A DNA stretch of 64,000 nt from JAHRAW01 sp965212085 (GTDB lineage Bacteria; Pseudomonadota; Gammaproteobacteria; Arenicellales; Poriferihabitantaceae), in NCBI GenBank assembly GCA_965212085.1, contig OZ243042.1, forward strand, positions 1,488,001 through 1,552,000, read 5' to 3'. A program made the position numbers and the translations under genes. The notes beneath the pieces are model-generated. The model saw only the letters and a program-made list of their open reading frames with translations. It made no database searches and was not told where the DNA came from. This document shows positions 42,116 to 52,100 of this stretch, piece after piece (position 1 is the first letter of the stretch; the number at the start of each line of letters is the position of its first letter).

Positions 42116-45100
42116 TAGCGGCGCGTTCGCCGCCCTCCTCGTCCTCACCTGCCTCCTCGTCCTCACCTGCCTCCCCGCCCAGCACGCCTCGGCGCAGTTG
42201 CGGACGTTTGAAGTGGGACCAGGGTCCGCGGGGCCTACGGACGTCGCGCCCGGTGAACGGATCAACGTCGTCGGGCTGACCATGAGCGGCGGGGCGATCA
42301 CCGACGAACCAGGCCTGTGGGAGTTTCTTGATTTAAGCACGTTCGCCGGCTCTCTCGGCACTTTTGATAATGCGAACTCGGTAAGGACCGTCTATACGGC
42401 ATCGGAACTCGTGAATAAAAATGTGCTTATTCGATTCCGTATACATACTGGCACCTTCATCACGCATGGGGCGCGTACCGGTGAACGCGCATTTAATCAA
42501 GTCGGCACATATGAGACAGTCGTACGCGTGCCAGCCGACGCCGGCGCCCCGAGTTTCGCCGACACCGCCGCCATCGTCCACCCCTTTGACCCCGGCGACT
42601 CCGTCAACCTGACCCTGCCGGCGGCCACCGGCGGTGACGGCGGGCAGGTCTACACCCTGATCCACAGAAGCGGCGAAACCCTGGCCGAACTCGGGCTGAC
42701 CTTCAACGGCTTCGCCGAGATCCGCACCATCAGCGGCACCCTCAGCGACGCCGCCCCGCCGCAAACCAGCGAGTTCACCTTTCGCGCACAAGACCGGGAC
42801 GCCACCACCGCCGCCGCCGACCGCGCCGACTTAACGCTGCGCATTCAAATCGCCGCGCTGATCACCTTCGGCGGCGACCGCACCGGCGCCATCACCGAAG
42901 ACGCCGCCACAGACGAAGTCACCGGCACCTTGATCGTCACCAACCCCAACCTCGGCGGCAATCTGGTCGTGGCGCGAACCAACGCAGACGGCGGGTATGG
43001 CCTATTCAGCATCGGCGCAGACGGCGCCTGGACCTATACCCTCGGCGGCAATGATGCGAACAGAAATGCCCTCAACCGCCTGCACGGTAACGGCGCGGGC
43101 GAAATGGTGATGGACAGATTCACCGTAACCACCGCCGCCGACTCCACCGCCACCCAGGATATTGTCATCACCATCACCGGCGCCAATGACGCCCCCACCG
43201 CCAGGATTACCGGTCTCGTGGGCGACGCCGATGTTGAGTTCGGCTCAACTGTCAGTACCGCCGGCAACAACAGTGGCGACCCGGACTTCACCGGCACCAT
43301 CCTGACCTACGCCTGGAGCACCGACCCGCCGGACACCGGCAGTTTCGCCTTTCCCACCGCTACGAACAGCGACTGGACCGCCCCCAGCGACGGCCCCGAC
43401 CAGGTCACCATCATCCTGACCGTGACCGATAACGGCACCCCGCCGCTCAGCGACACCGACCAGGTCACCGTCAACCTGGTCGCCGTGGCGGTTGACTTCG
43501 CCGGCAGCGAAACCACCGGCGCCGTCACCGAAGACGACTCCACCGACACCGCCACCGGCGCCCTGACCATAGCCACCAGTAGCAGCAACGAAAACGTCGT
43601 AGTCCAGACCGACACGCCCGGCGACTACGGCAGTTTCAGCATCACCGCCGCCGGCGCCTGGACCTACACCCTGGACAACACCATCACCGCCACCAACGCC
43701 CTGGCGGCGGGCGCCACCGTTGACGACACCTTCACCGTGACCGCCTCCGTCAACCCCGCCGCCACCGTGGACGTGGTCATCACCATCACCGGCGCCAATG
43801 ACGCGCCCACCGTGGACATCACCGCACCTGCGGAAGGTATGCAGGTGGACTTCGGCTCGGCGGTAACGTTGACCGGCGCCGGCAGCGACCCGGATACCGG
43901 CGACACCGCCAACCTGACCTACCAATGGAGCGCGACCCCCGACACCGGCAGTTTTGCCAATGCCGCCGCCGCGAGTACCACCTGGACCGTCCCCGCAAGC
44001 GGCACCACCCCGGTGACCCTGACCCTGACCGTTATGGATGACGCCACCACGCCCCTCTCCGGCATGGCAACGGTCACCGTCAACCCGGTCGCCGTGGCGG
44101 TTACGTTCCGTGGCGGCAACACCGGCGGCATCACCGAAGGCGCCACCGCCATCACCGGCGCCCTGGACGTGACCAGCAGCGACGGCAACACCAACGTTGT
44201 GCCCCAGACCGGCGTGAACGGCGTATATGGCACGTTCTCCATCACCGCCGGCGGCGGCTGGACCTACACCCTGGACAACACCAACGCCGCCATCAACCCC
44301 CTGGCGGCGGGCGCCACCCTTGACGACCCCTTCACCGTCACCGCCGAAGCCAACGCAGACGCCACCGTGGTCATCACCATCACCATCACCGGCGTCAACG
44401 ACGCGCCCACTGTCACCATCAGCGCGCCCACGGAGGGTATGCAGGTGGAATTCAACTCGGCGGTCACGCTGACCGCCACCGGCGCCGACCCGGATACCGG
44501 CACCACCCTGGCCTACCAATGGAGCGCGACCCCCAACACCGGTAGTTTCGCCAATGCCACCGCCGAGGACACCACTTGGACCGCCCCCGCAAGCGGCACC
44601 GCCCCGGTAACCCTGACCCTGACCGTTATGGATGACGCCACCCCGTCCCTCACCGGCACCGCACAAGTCATGGTCAACCCGGTCGCCGTGGCGGTTACTT
44701 TCGGCGGCAGCGTCACCACCGGCGCCGTTACCGAGGACAGCGGCACCGCCGTCGGCGGCGCCCTGACCGTCGTTACCACCAGCACCAACAAAAACGTCGT
44801 TGCCCAAACCGGCGAATCCGGCACCTACGGCACTTTTTCCATCACCGCCCCCGGCGCCTGGACCTACACCCTGGACAACAACAACGCCGCCACCAACGCC
44901 CTGCCCGGCGGCCAAGTCGTAACCGACACCTTCACCGTAACCGCGAGTGTCAACCCCGACGCCACCGTGGACGTGGTCATCACCATCACCGGCGCCAATG
45001 ACGCGCCCGAAGTAACCATCAGCGCGCCGACCCCGCCGATGGCCGGCACCTTCAGCGTCGTATCCGGCCGCCAGGTCACCCTGCGCGCCACCGCCACCGA

Positions 45101-47495
45101 CCCGGACCTCGGCGCCACCATGGCCTACGCATGGACCACAAGCCCCGCCAACCAGGGCACTTTCGCCAGCGAAACCAGCGCCAACACCACTTGGGACACG
45201 CCCACCGTCACCATGGACACGCCCGTTACCCTGACCCTGACCGTCTCCGATAACGCCCCCTCCAACCCCGCCACCGGCACCGCCACCTTCGACCTCACCG
45301 TTACCATAGGCCCGTCCGTCGCCGGCAACGGCGTCAACCACGACAACGACCCGGCCACCACCGCCGACAACCCCTTAATGGTCACCACCGCCACGTTTGA
45401 CGCCGACACCGGCGTTACCACCGGCGGCGTCGCCTGCGGCCCGTTGACGGTCTCCAACATCCCGACCGACCAGAGCACCGGCAACCCGTCCACCGTCGTC
45501 CACCGCATCACCAACCAGCCCCCTCACGGCATCGTAACCATAGTAGACGACTGCGCCCTGACCTCCAACGTCGGCGACAACTGGAACTACCAACTGGACA
45601 ACAGCCTCGACACCACCCAAGGCTTCGGCCCCCTCGACTCCGCCACCGACAGCTTCGGCATCGAAACCACCGTCGGCGACATCACCATTAACAGCGTCAT
45701 CAGCGTCAGCCTCCCCTCGGGCACCTTCCCCGACGACAGCCCGATTATCATCTTTGAAGGCGGCCCAAGCATGACCGTGGACGAAGGCGAGATGGTCACC
45801 CTGGATGCCAGCGGCAGCCGCGACCCCGAAGACGGGCAGGGCGGCCTGGGCTTCACATGGACGCAAGACGCCGCCGACGACGTGCGAGTCACCCTCTCCG
45901 ACGCAAACACCGACACCGCCACCTTCACCGCCCCCGACGAGCGCACCATCCTGAACTTTGACCTCATGGTCACCAACACAAACGGGCCATCCGCCGCCGC
46001 CACGCTCACCGTCACCGTAGGCCGCAGCTCCGAACGCGCCCTGCAAAAAACCATCGCCGCTTTCGGCGGCGCCTTCGCCGCCGGCACCGTGAGCGTATTT
46101 GGAGACTACCTCTCCACCCCCGCCCGCCCAAACACCAGCCACTTCACCATCGGCGGCCACAAGTTTGAGTTAGCGGCCGTAGGGACAGGTCGCGACCTGT
46201 CCACCCAAACCCCGCCATCATTCCCGAACACACCCACGCCGTCATTCCCGAACGATAGAAAAACAGGGAGCGCTACTCCGCTGTCATTCCCGAACGATAG
46301 AAAAACAGGGAGCGATAGCGACCATGTTTTTCATCGTATCGGGAATCCAGTTGAACATGACCTCGCCGATACCATAAACAGCGCAAACCTCGCCGACACC
46401 ACGACTAACGGTGCCACCACGAGCGACGACGCCACCACCCCGGCCACCACCACCACCTTAATGTCCGGCCAAGACCTCCTGATGAAAAGCGCGTTCCACC
46501 TGAACCTCAACAACGACGGCACAGGCACCCCCAGCTGGAGCCTCTGGGCACGCGCCACCACCAGCAACTTTGACGGCAAACCCGAAGACGACTTTGACCT
46601 GAGCGGCGATGTAACCTCAGCCTACTTAGGCGCAGACTACCAAACCCCGAACGGCACCCGCATAGGCGTAGCCATCTCCGAAAGTAGCGGCGAAATAGAC
46701 TATGACGACACCACCGACGGTGCCAAAGGCGACCTGGAAACCGACCTCACCAGCATCCTCCCCTACATCCAATGGCAGCCCACCGACACCACCAACGCCT
46801 GGGTCGTACTCGGCTACGGCGAAGGAGACGCCGAACTGTCCACAGACGGCCAGGAGGAGATCAGCGAAGTAGATATTGAAATGCAAATGATCGCCGCCGG
46901 CCTCTCCGGCGACCTGACCACCTACAACCGCACCGAATGGTCGTGGAAAGCCAGCGCCTTCGCCGTGGAACTGGAATCCGACAAGAACGATGAAGCCGAC
47001 CTGCCCGCCGGAGACGCAAGCGCCCAACGCCTGCGCCTCGCCATCCACGGCCGCGCCCCCGGCACCCCCTCCCCCAACCGCGCCCAACTCACCCCCAACT
47101 GGGAACTCGGCATACGCTGGGATGACGGAGACGCCGAACAAGGCACCGGCGCCGATGTAGGACTAGGCTTCGACTACCACCACCCGGCAAGCGGCTTGAG
47201 CATGCAAGCAAAAGCCACCGCCTTAGTAGCCCACGAAGAAAGCGACTACGATGAATGGACCGCCACCCTGCAACTCCGCTACGACCCCGGCACCCAGGGC
47301 CGAGGCATAACCTTCACCCTGGAACCCGACTGGACCAAAGCCGCCCGCAGCCAGCGAATGGGAATAGACTTCTCCAACGCGCTGGGCAAATGGAGCAACC
47401 GCGGCCTGCGCCTGGAATTGACCGGCGAACGCACCGAGCGTGATGACAACGACACCGGGTATAACATCCGATTGACCGGCTCGTTACACTTCTAA
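42096..47495 (+). CDS. Giant VCBS/Ig-repeat autotransporter-like surface protein 1
   Basis: From the internal ATG 42096 the protein is about 1,799 residues; the frame is open upstream through the poly-C tract. The signal peptide is SGAFAALLVLTCLLVLTCL ending QHASA. The passenger alternates VCBS-type units (for example GAWTYTLDNTNAAINPL...VVITITITGANDAP) at about 42.87, 43.49, 44.10 and 44.69 kb with Ig/cadherin-like units (YQWSATPDTGSF...VTLTLTVMDDA). A distinct segment follows at 45.3-45.7 kb and then a PKD-like domain. The last roughly 345 residues (from LMSGQDLLMKSAFHL, 46.46 kb) form an outer-membrane barrel ending LTGSLHF with terminal Phe. This suggests a type V self-transporting adhesin. 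The internal ATG lacks a ribosome site, so expression likely depends on the upstream leader. The linker at 46.18-46.36 kb contains intergenic repeat sequence in frame. Confidence 0.82.
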   Translation: MLRPATNSGAFAALLVLTCLLVLTCLPAQHASAQLRTFEVGPGSAGPTDVAPGERINVVGLTMSGGAITDEPGLWEFLDLSTFAGSLGTFDNANSVRTVYTASELVNKNVLIRFRIHTGTFITHGARTGERAFNQVGTYETVVRVPADAGAPSFADTAAIVHPFDPGDSVNLTLPAATGGDGGQVYTLIHRSGETLAELGLTFNGFAEIRTISGTLSDAAPPQTSEFTFRAQDRDATTAAADRADLTLRIQIAALITFGGDRTGAITEDAATDEVTGTLIVTNPNLGGNLVVARTNADGGYGLFSIGADGAWTYTLGGNDANRNALNRLHGNGAGEMVMDRFTVTTAADSTATQDIVITITGANDAPTARITGLVGDADVEFGSTVSTAGNNSGDPDFTGTILTYAWSTDPPDTGSFAFPTATNSDWTAPSDGPDQVTIILTVTDNGTPPLSDTDQVTVNLVAVAVDFAGSETTGAVTEDDSTDTATGALTIATSSSNENVVVQTDTPGDYGSFSITAAGAWTYTLDNTITATNALAAGATVDDTFTVTASVNPAATVDVVITITGANDAPTVDITAPAEGMQVDFGSAVTLTGAGSDPDTGDTANLTYQWSATPDTGSFANAAAASTTWTVPASGTTPVTLTLTVMDDATTPLSGMATVTVNPVAVAVTFRGGNTGGITEGATAITGALDVTSSDGNTNVVPQTGVNGVYGTFSITAGGGWTYTLDNTNAAINPLAAGATLDDPFTVTAEANADATVVITITITGVNDAPTVTISAPTEGMQVEFNSAVTLTATGADPDTGTTLAYQWSATPNTGSFANATAEDTTWTAPASGTAPVTLTLTVMDDATPSLTGTAQVMVNPVAVAVTFGGSVTTGAVTEDSGTAVGGALTVVTTSTNKNVVAQTGESGTYGTFSITAPGAWTYTLDNNNAATNALPGGQVVTDTFTVTASVNPDATVDVVITITGANDAPEVTISAPTPPMAGTFSVVSGRQVTLRATATDPDLGATMAYAWTTSPANQGTFASETSANTTWDTPTVTMDTPVTLTLTVSDNAPSNPATGTATFDLTVTIGPSVAGNGVNHDNDPATTADNPLMVTTATFDADTGVTTGGVACGPLTVSNIPTDQSTGNPSTVVHRITNQPPHGIVTIVDDCALTSNVGDNWNYQLDNSLDTTQGFGPLDSATDSFGIETTVGDITINSVISVSLPSGTFPDDSPIIIFEGGPSMTVDEGEMVTLDASGSRDPEDGQGGLGFTWTQDAADDVRVTLSDANTDTATFTAPDERTILNFDLMVTNTNGPSAAATLTVTVGRSSERALQKTIAAFGGAFAAGTVSVFGDYLSTPARPNTSHFTIGGHKFELAAVGTGRDLSTQTPPSFPNTPTPSFPNDRKTGSATPLSFPNDRKTGSDSDHVFHRIGNPVEHDLADTINSANLADTTTNGATTSDDATTPATTTTLMSGQDLLMKSAFHLNLNNDGTGTPSWSLWARATTSNFDGKPEDDFDLSGDVTSAYLGADYQTPNGTRIGVAISESSGEIDYDDTTDGAKGDLETDLTSILPYIQWQPTDTTNAWVVLGYGEGDAELSTDGQEEISEVDIEMQMIAAGLSGDLTTYNRTEWSWKASAFAVELESDKNDEADLPAGDASAQRLRLAIHGRAPGTPSPNRAQLTPNWELGIRWDDGDAEQGTGADVGLGFDYHHPASGLSMQAKATALVAHEESDYDEWTATLQLRYDPGTQGRGITFTLEPDWTKAARSQRMGIDFSNALGKWSNRGLRLELTGERTERDDNDTGYNIRLTGSLHF
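46181..46357. repeat. Dispersed intergenic repeat inside the coding sequence of giant protein 1
   Basis: The palindrome core (GGACAGGTCGCGACCTGTCC) and ATTCCCGAACGATAGAAAAA-type hairpin sequences occur here in frame. They encode VGTGRDLSTQTPPSFPN and, twice, SFPNDRKTGS, then HVFHRIGNPVEH. The piece lies in the linker between passenger and barrel. Confidence 0.88.
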
Positions 47496-48820
47496 CTCAG
47501 ATTGGCAAGGACAGGTCACGACCTGTCCCTACAACGCCGCAAGGGTTTGAACGGCAGGCTGGAACTTTGTGCGCGACAGTCCGGCTAGCGCCGGAAGGGT
47601 TTGAACGGAGGCGGGAACTTTGTGCGCGTGACGCGGGTTTGCGGTGCGCGTGACGCGCATTGCGGGGGGGAGACCCCCCGCACCCCCCTTTGCGGCGCGG
47701 GGAAACTCCTGTTTCCAGCGCCGCGCGCACATCCCTGTGCGCGACAGTCCGGCTCGCGCCGGAAGGGTTTGAACGGCGGCGGGAACTTTGTGCGCGGGTA
47801 TAACACCGAGGGCGTGGCAACAACTCTGTCGTCATTCCCGAGCGTTAGTGTCCGTTGCCGCGTTAGCGGCTTACGGACACTTGGCGCTCTCGGGAATCCA
47901 GCGCCATTATGACCCACCGCCGGTTTAACCCCTGGATTCCCGAATAGCGATGAAACAAACGGTCGCTACCGCTCCCTATTTTTCTATCGTTCGGGAATGA
48001 CGGCAGAGGCGTAAGGTAGGACAAAGGAAGCGCAAAAAAAGCGACCAAGCCTCATCGTTTCCCTTGTCCGTCTTTACATCTCTGCGGCCGTCCAACCGGC
48101 GGCGTAGCCGCTAACTTCGGCGTGCGCAGGACGCGCACGGCGGCGCTGGAAACAGGATGTTTCCCCGCGCCGCAAGGGGGGTCTGCGGGGGGTCTCCCCC
48201 CGCAAAAGCGCGTCACGCGCAACCAAACCCGCGCCTCGCGCTGTCGTCATTCCCGAGCGTTAGTGTCCGTTGCCGCGTAGCGGCTTACGGACACTTGGCG
48301 CTCTCGGGAATCCAGCGCCATTTGACCCACCGCCGGTTTAACCCCTGGATTCCCGAATAGCGATGAAACAAACGGTCGCTACCGCTCCCTATTTTTCTAT
48401 CGTTCGGGAATGACACCGGGGGCGTAAGGCAGGGCAAGGAAGCGGCGAAACGGTGGTGTAGGGGCAGGTCGCGACCTGCCCCTACTACCCACAAATGCGG
48501 GAATGACACCGAGGGCGTAAGGGAGGGCAAAGGAAGCGCAAAAGAAGCGACCAAGCCTCATCGTTTCCCTTGTCCGTCTTTACACCTCTGCGGCCGTCCA
48601 ACCGGCGGCGTAGCCGCTAACTTCGGCGTGCGCAGGGACGCGCACGGCGGCGCTGGAAACAGGATGTTTCCCCGCGCCGCAAGGGGGGTCTGCGGGGGGT
48701 CTCCCCCCGCAAATGCGCGTCACGCGCAACCCCACCCCGCGCCTCGCGCCACCGCAAATGCGCGTCACGCGCACCCAAACCCGCGTACCGCCGAAAACTT
48801 GCCTCCCACCCCCATTTTGG
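47496..48820. repeat. Large intergenic repeat block between the two giant genes
   Basis: No gene is visible. The palindrome occurs near 47509 and 48466. GTGTCCGT-stem hairpins lie at 47832-47901 and 48247-48315. ATTCCCGA-type hairpins lie at 47932-48000 and 48345-48413. The long CTTTACA...GGAAACAGGATGTTTCC unit appears at about 48050-48230 and 48560-48740. The order largely repeats that of 40.8-41.85 kb, so the block and the following promoter were probably duplicated together. Confidence 0.88.
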
Positions 48821-48823
48821 GGG

Positions 48824-48851
48824 GTTACATTCCGCTTGATTTTGGTATAAT
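48824..48851 (+). promoter_or_regulatory. Promoter of the second giant gene
   Basis: GTTACA at 48824-48829 and TATAAT at 48846-48851 are 16 bp apart, matching the promoter at 41892 in sequence and context. Confidence 0.65.
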
Positions 48852-48909
48852 CCCCCAAATTCCGGCCCACCGGCAGCCCATCACGATTGCCTTTTTCAGG
48901 AGGAGTACC

Positions 48910-49110
48910 ATGTTTCTTTCCCGCTTGCCGTCCGCACTCAAAAATGCGCTAAAAGCCCCGCACGGCGCTCCTCCGGGCGTCTCAGCGGCCATTCTTGCCC
49001 CCCCCCCCCCCCCCCCTGCACGGATCGGAGGCCGGCTATGCTGGCCGGGGGCAAAATTATGTGTAGGGTCGGCAGGGCGTCGGCGCTCGGCGTGGCGCTT
49101 TTTGCGCTGA
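48910..49110 (+). CDS. Leader peptide of the second giant gene, out of frame in this assembly
   Basis: AGGAGG at 48898-48903 precedes this ATG by six bases. The first 18 residues (MFLSRLPSALKNALKAPH) equal those of the leader at 41978. The 66-residue product passes through poly-proline and ends in an unrelated frame at 49110. One more C would fuse it to the giant protein upstream of its signal peptide. Confidence 0.68.
   Translation: MFLSRLPSALKNALKAPHGAPPGVSAAILAPPPPPPARIGGRLCWPGAKLCVGSAGRRRSAWRFLR
48998..49016. repeat. Poly-C tract of 19, candidate phase switch 2
   Basis: Nineteen consecutive C lie in the second leader. Fusion to the main frame needs 17 or 20 C, the same 3n+2 rule as for the first tract. 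In this assembly it is out of frame. Confidence 0.85.
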
Positions 49111-52100
49111 CCTTTATTCCCGCACAGTACGCTGCGGCCCAGGACGTCCCCGACGATGGCACCACCACAGCAAGGCTCGCGGTGCCCGGCACGATCACCG
49201 ACACTATTGAACCTCAAGCGGATCGGGACATCTTCCTGGTCGCGCTCGTATCCGGCGGCACCTACCAGTTTGATGCCGAGAGAACAAGCGATAACCTGGA
49301 TACTACCCTCGGTTTATTTTCGCCCGGACATGTTGACTTTGGTTCGTTGGACTGCAATGACTTCAACATCGGTAGCCTTGCGCGTAATGACGACCGCGAA
49401 GGACTTACTACCGATTCCCGAATTACCCATACGGCGACACAAACCGGAGATCACTTTCTTTGTGTTGACGCATTAGGCACCACCAGTAGCAGCGGCTTTT
49501 ACCGGCTGACGGCGACTGTCACAACCCCGCCGCCGCCGCCGACCCAGGACGTCCCCGGCGACGGTTCCACCACAGTAAGGCTCGCGGTGCCCGGCACGCT
49601 CACCGGCACTATTGGTGCTCCCGATGACCAGGACGCTTTCCTGGTCGCGCTCGTATCCGGCGGCACCTACCAGTTTGATGCCGAGATAACAAGCGGTGGC
49701 CTGGATACTACCCTCGGTTTATATCCGCCCGGACATACTAATTTTGTCGGGAGTACTTCCTGCCATAACGCCACCGGCGTACTTACGGGTAATGACGACA
49801 TAGAATCATCAGGAGGAAACCCAAGCGATTCCCGAATTACCTGGACGGCGGCACAAACCGGAGACCACGTGCTGTGTGTTGACGCATTTGCCCATGCTGG
49901 GAGCGGCGGCGGTTACACGCTGACGGCGACTGTCACAACCCCGCCGCCGGGCTCGCCGCCGGATTTGAGCATTGCTCAGCCGACCGGTCAGAATACCGGC
50001 ACGCTGTCATTCACGGTAACCAATAGCGGCGGACCAGTCGCTGTTGATGCTTCAACATTGGGCGTGTACCGCACGGAGCAGACGCTGACTGCGGTGCAAG
50101 CGAATACTGCCGCCGCCGCCGCGCCGCTCTGTTCGGTAACCGAATCAACCCCCAGCCAGCCGTGCGCCGCCGTTGTGGGCGTAAGCATCGCCTCGGAGAT
50201 TGCGTTCGACAGCCCGTATAGTGGAACGGCCGCCACCAACACCCCGGTCGATGCCGGTACGACTGATTATTATTATTTCGTCTGCGTGACGGTCGCCACG
50301 GGCAGTGTTCGCACCTGCTCGCCGTCCGGCGCCCGCGTGGAGATAACCGATTTGAGGTTTTCGGCAACGCCCGCGCCTGCGGCGAATCCGACCACTGTGC
50401 CGGATGGCGCAACCTTCAGGATATCCTCCGCAGTGGAGAATGGGGGAAATGTGCAGCTATCAGGAAGGGCGACTTTTATCGTTTATGAAGCGCCGACCAC
50501 CCTGGCCACGCCAAGTCCGCTCACCGCCGCCAGTCTCGATGCGGCCAATGCGGTCGACGTGACCCCCGACTTTGCCCAACCCCCCATTGGCCGGGTTGGT
50601 ACTACAGGGCAATCATTACAAATGGTCGACGTCGCCCCAACCCTCCAGGCGGCGGATACAACCCTCAATTATTTTCTCTGTATTGAGATACTTGACAGCG
50701 ACATCAACGTAGAGAACAACTGCACCGGCCCGCTTGCGGTGCTCGTGCAAGGGCCGCCGACGATTCCTGATGTGAGCATCGCCACTTCAAGTTTTGATGG
50801 CGACACGCTAACCGCCACGGCGGCGAATACGGGCGCGCTTGCCACCGGCGCGAGCGTTGAATACTACCGCGTGAGCGGCGCCACCGATCCCCGGCCTGCG
50901 GTCGCCGCCGCGCCGCCGTCCGGTACGCCGGTGTGCACCGCGACCACGGTGCCGGTTTGCCGCCTCAACGCCACTGCCATGACGATGGATATTCCGTCCA
51001 AGGCCGCCAGCCTGGCGGTCCCTGACTTCTCCATCACGCCGCCTACCGCGACCGGCAATTATTATTATTTCGTCTGCGTGGCCCACGCCGACGACACTAA
51101 CAAAGCCAATGATTGCGGCCCATCGGCGGGGAATCCCGATCCGGTTTTGAGCATTTCCCGGCCATCGGGTCAGAATACCGCCACGCTGGAATTCTCGGTA
51201 ACCAATGGCGGGGTATTCATTGTTGGCGCGACCACGTTCAGCGTGTATCGCGCTGAGCAGACGCTGGATGCCTCGCAAGCGAATACCGCCGCCGCCACCG
51301 CGCCGCTGTGTTCGGTAACCGAATCCACCAATAGCCAGCCGTGCGCCGTCGTTACCGGCGTGAACACCGTCACGCAGCTTACGCCGGGCGCGTATAGCTT
51401 CACGGCGGCCACCAACACCCCGATTGATGCCGCGACCACGGATTATGCTTATTTCGCCTGCGTCACGATCACCTCGGGCGGTGCCCGCACCTGCTCGGTC
51501 ACCAGCCCCAGCGTGGAGATAACCGATTTGAGAATTTTGGCAACGCCCGCGCCTGCGGCGACGCCGACCACGGTGCCGGATGGCGGAAGCTTCACGTTCA
51601 CCGCCAGCGTGGAGAACGCGGGAACTTTGCAGCCGTCACGAAGGTCGTTTTTTGTCGTATATGAAGCGCCGACCACCCTGGCCACGCCAAGCCCGCTCAC
51701 CGTCGCCAGTCTCATTGCGGCCAATGCGGTTGACATAAGCCCGACCCCCGCCGCCGGCACCATTGCCCGGCTTGGCGCCGGTTCGTCAGCACCACGAACG
51801 CTGGCCGGCGTTACCCCAACCGCCCAGGCGACGGCTACCACCCTCAATTATTTCTTCTGCATTGAGTCACTGCCCAGCGACGTCAACCTGGAGAACAACT
51901 GCACCGGCCCGATTGCGGTGCTCGTGGAAGGGTCGCCGATGATTCCTGATGTGAGCGCCACGGCAACCCTTTCCGGCACCACGCTAACCGCCCTGGTGAG
52001 TAATACGGGCGTGGATGCAGTCGGCGCGAGCGTTGAGTATTACCGCTCGTTGACGGCAAGGGCCGCCGCCGCCGCATCGCCCGGCACTGTGCCGCCTCTA

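Noticed and set aside
43245..45341. Long minus-strand open frame (698 residues) opposite the first giant gene
   Set aside because: It is Gly/Val/Asp-rich without domains and is the mirror of the Thr/Ala-rich VCBS repeats. The sense frame has clear domain structure, so this is a GC-driven shadow.
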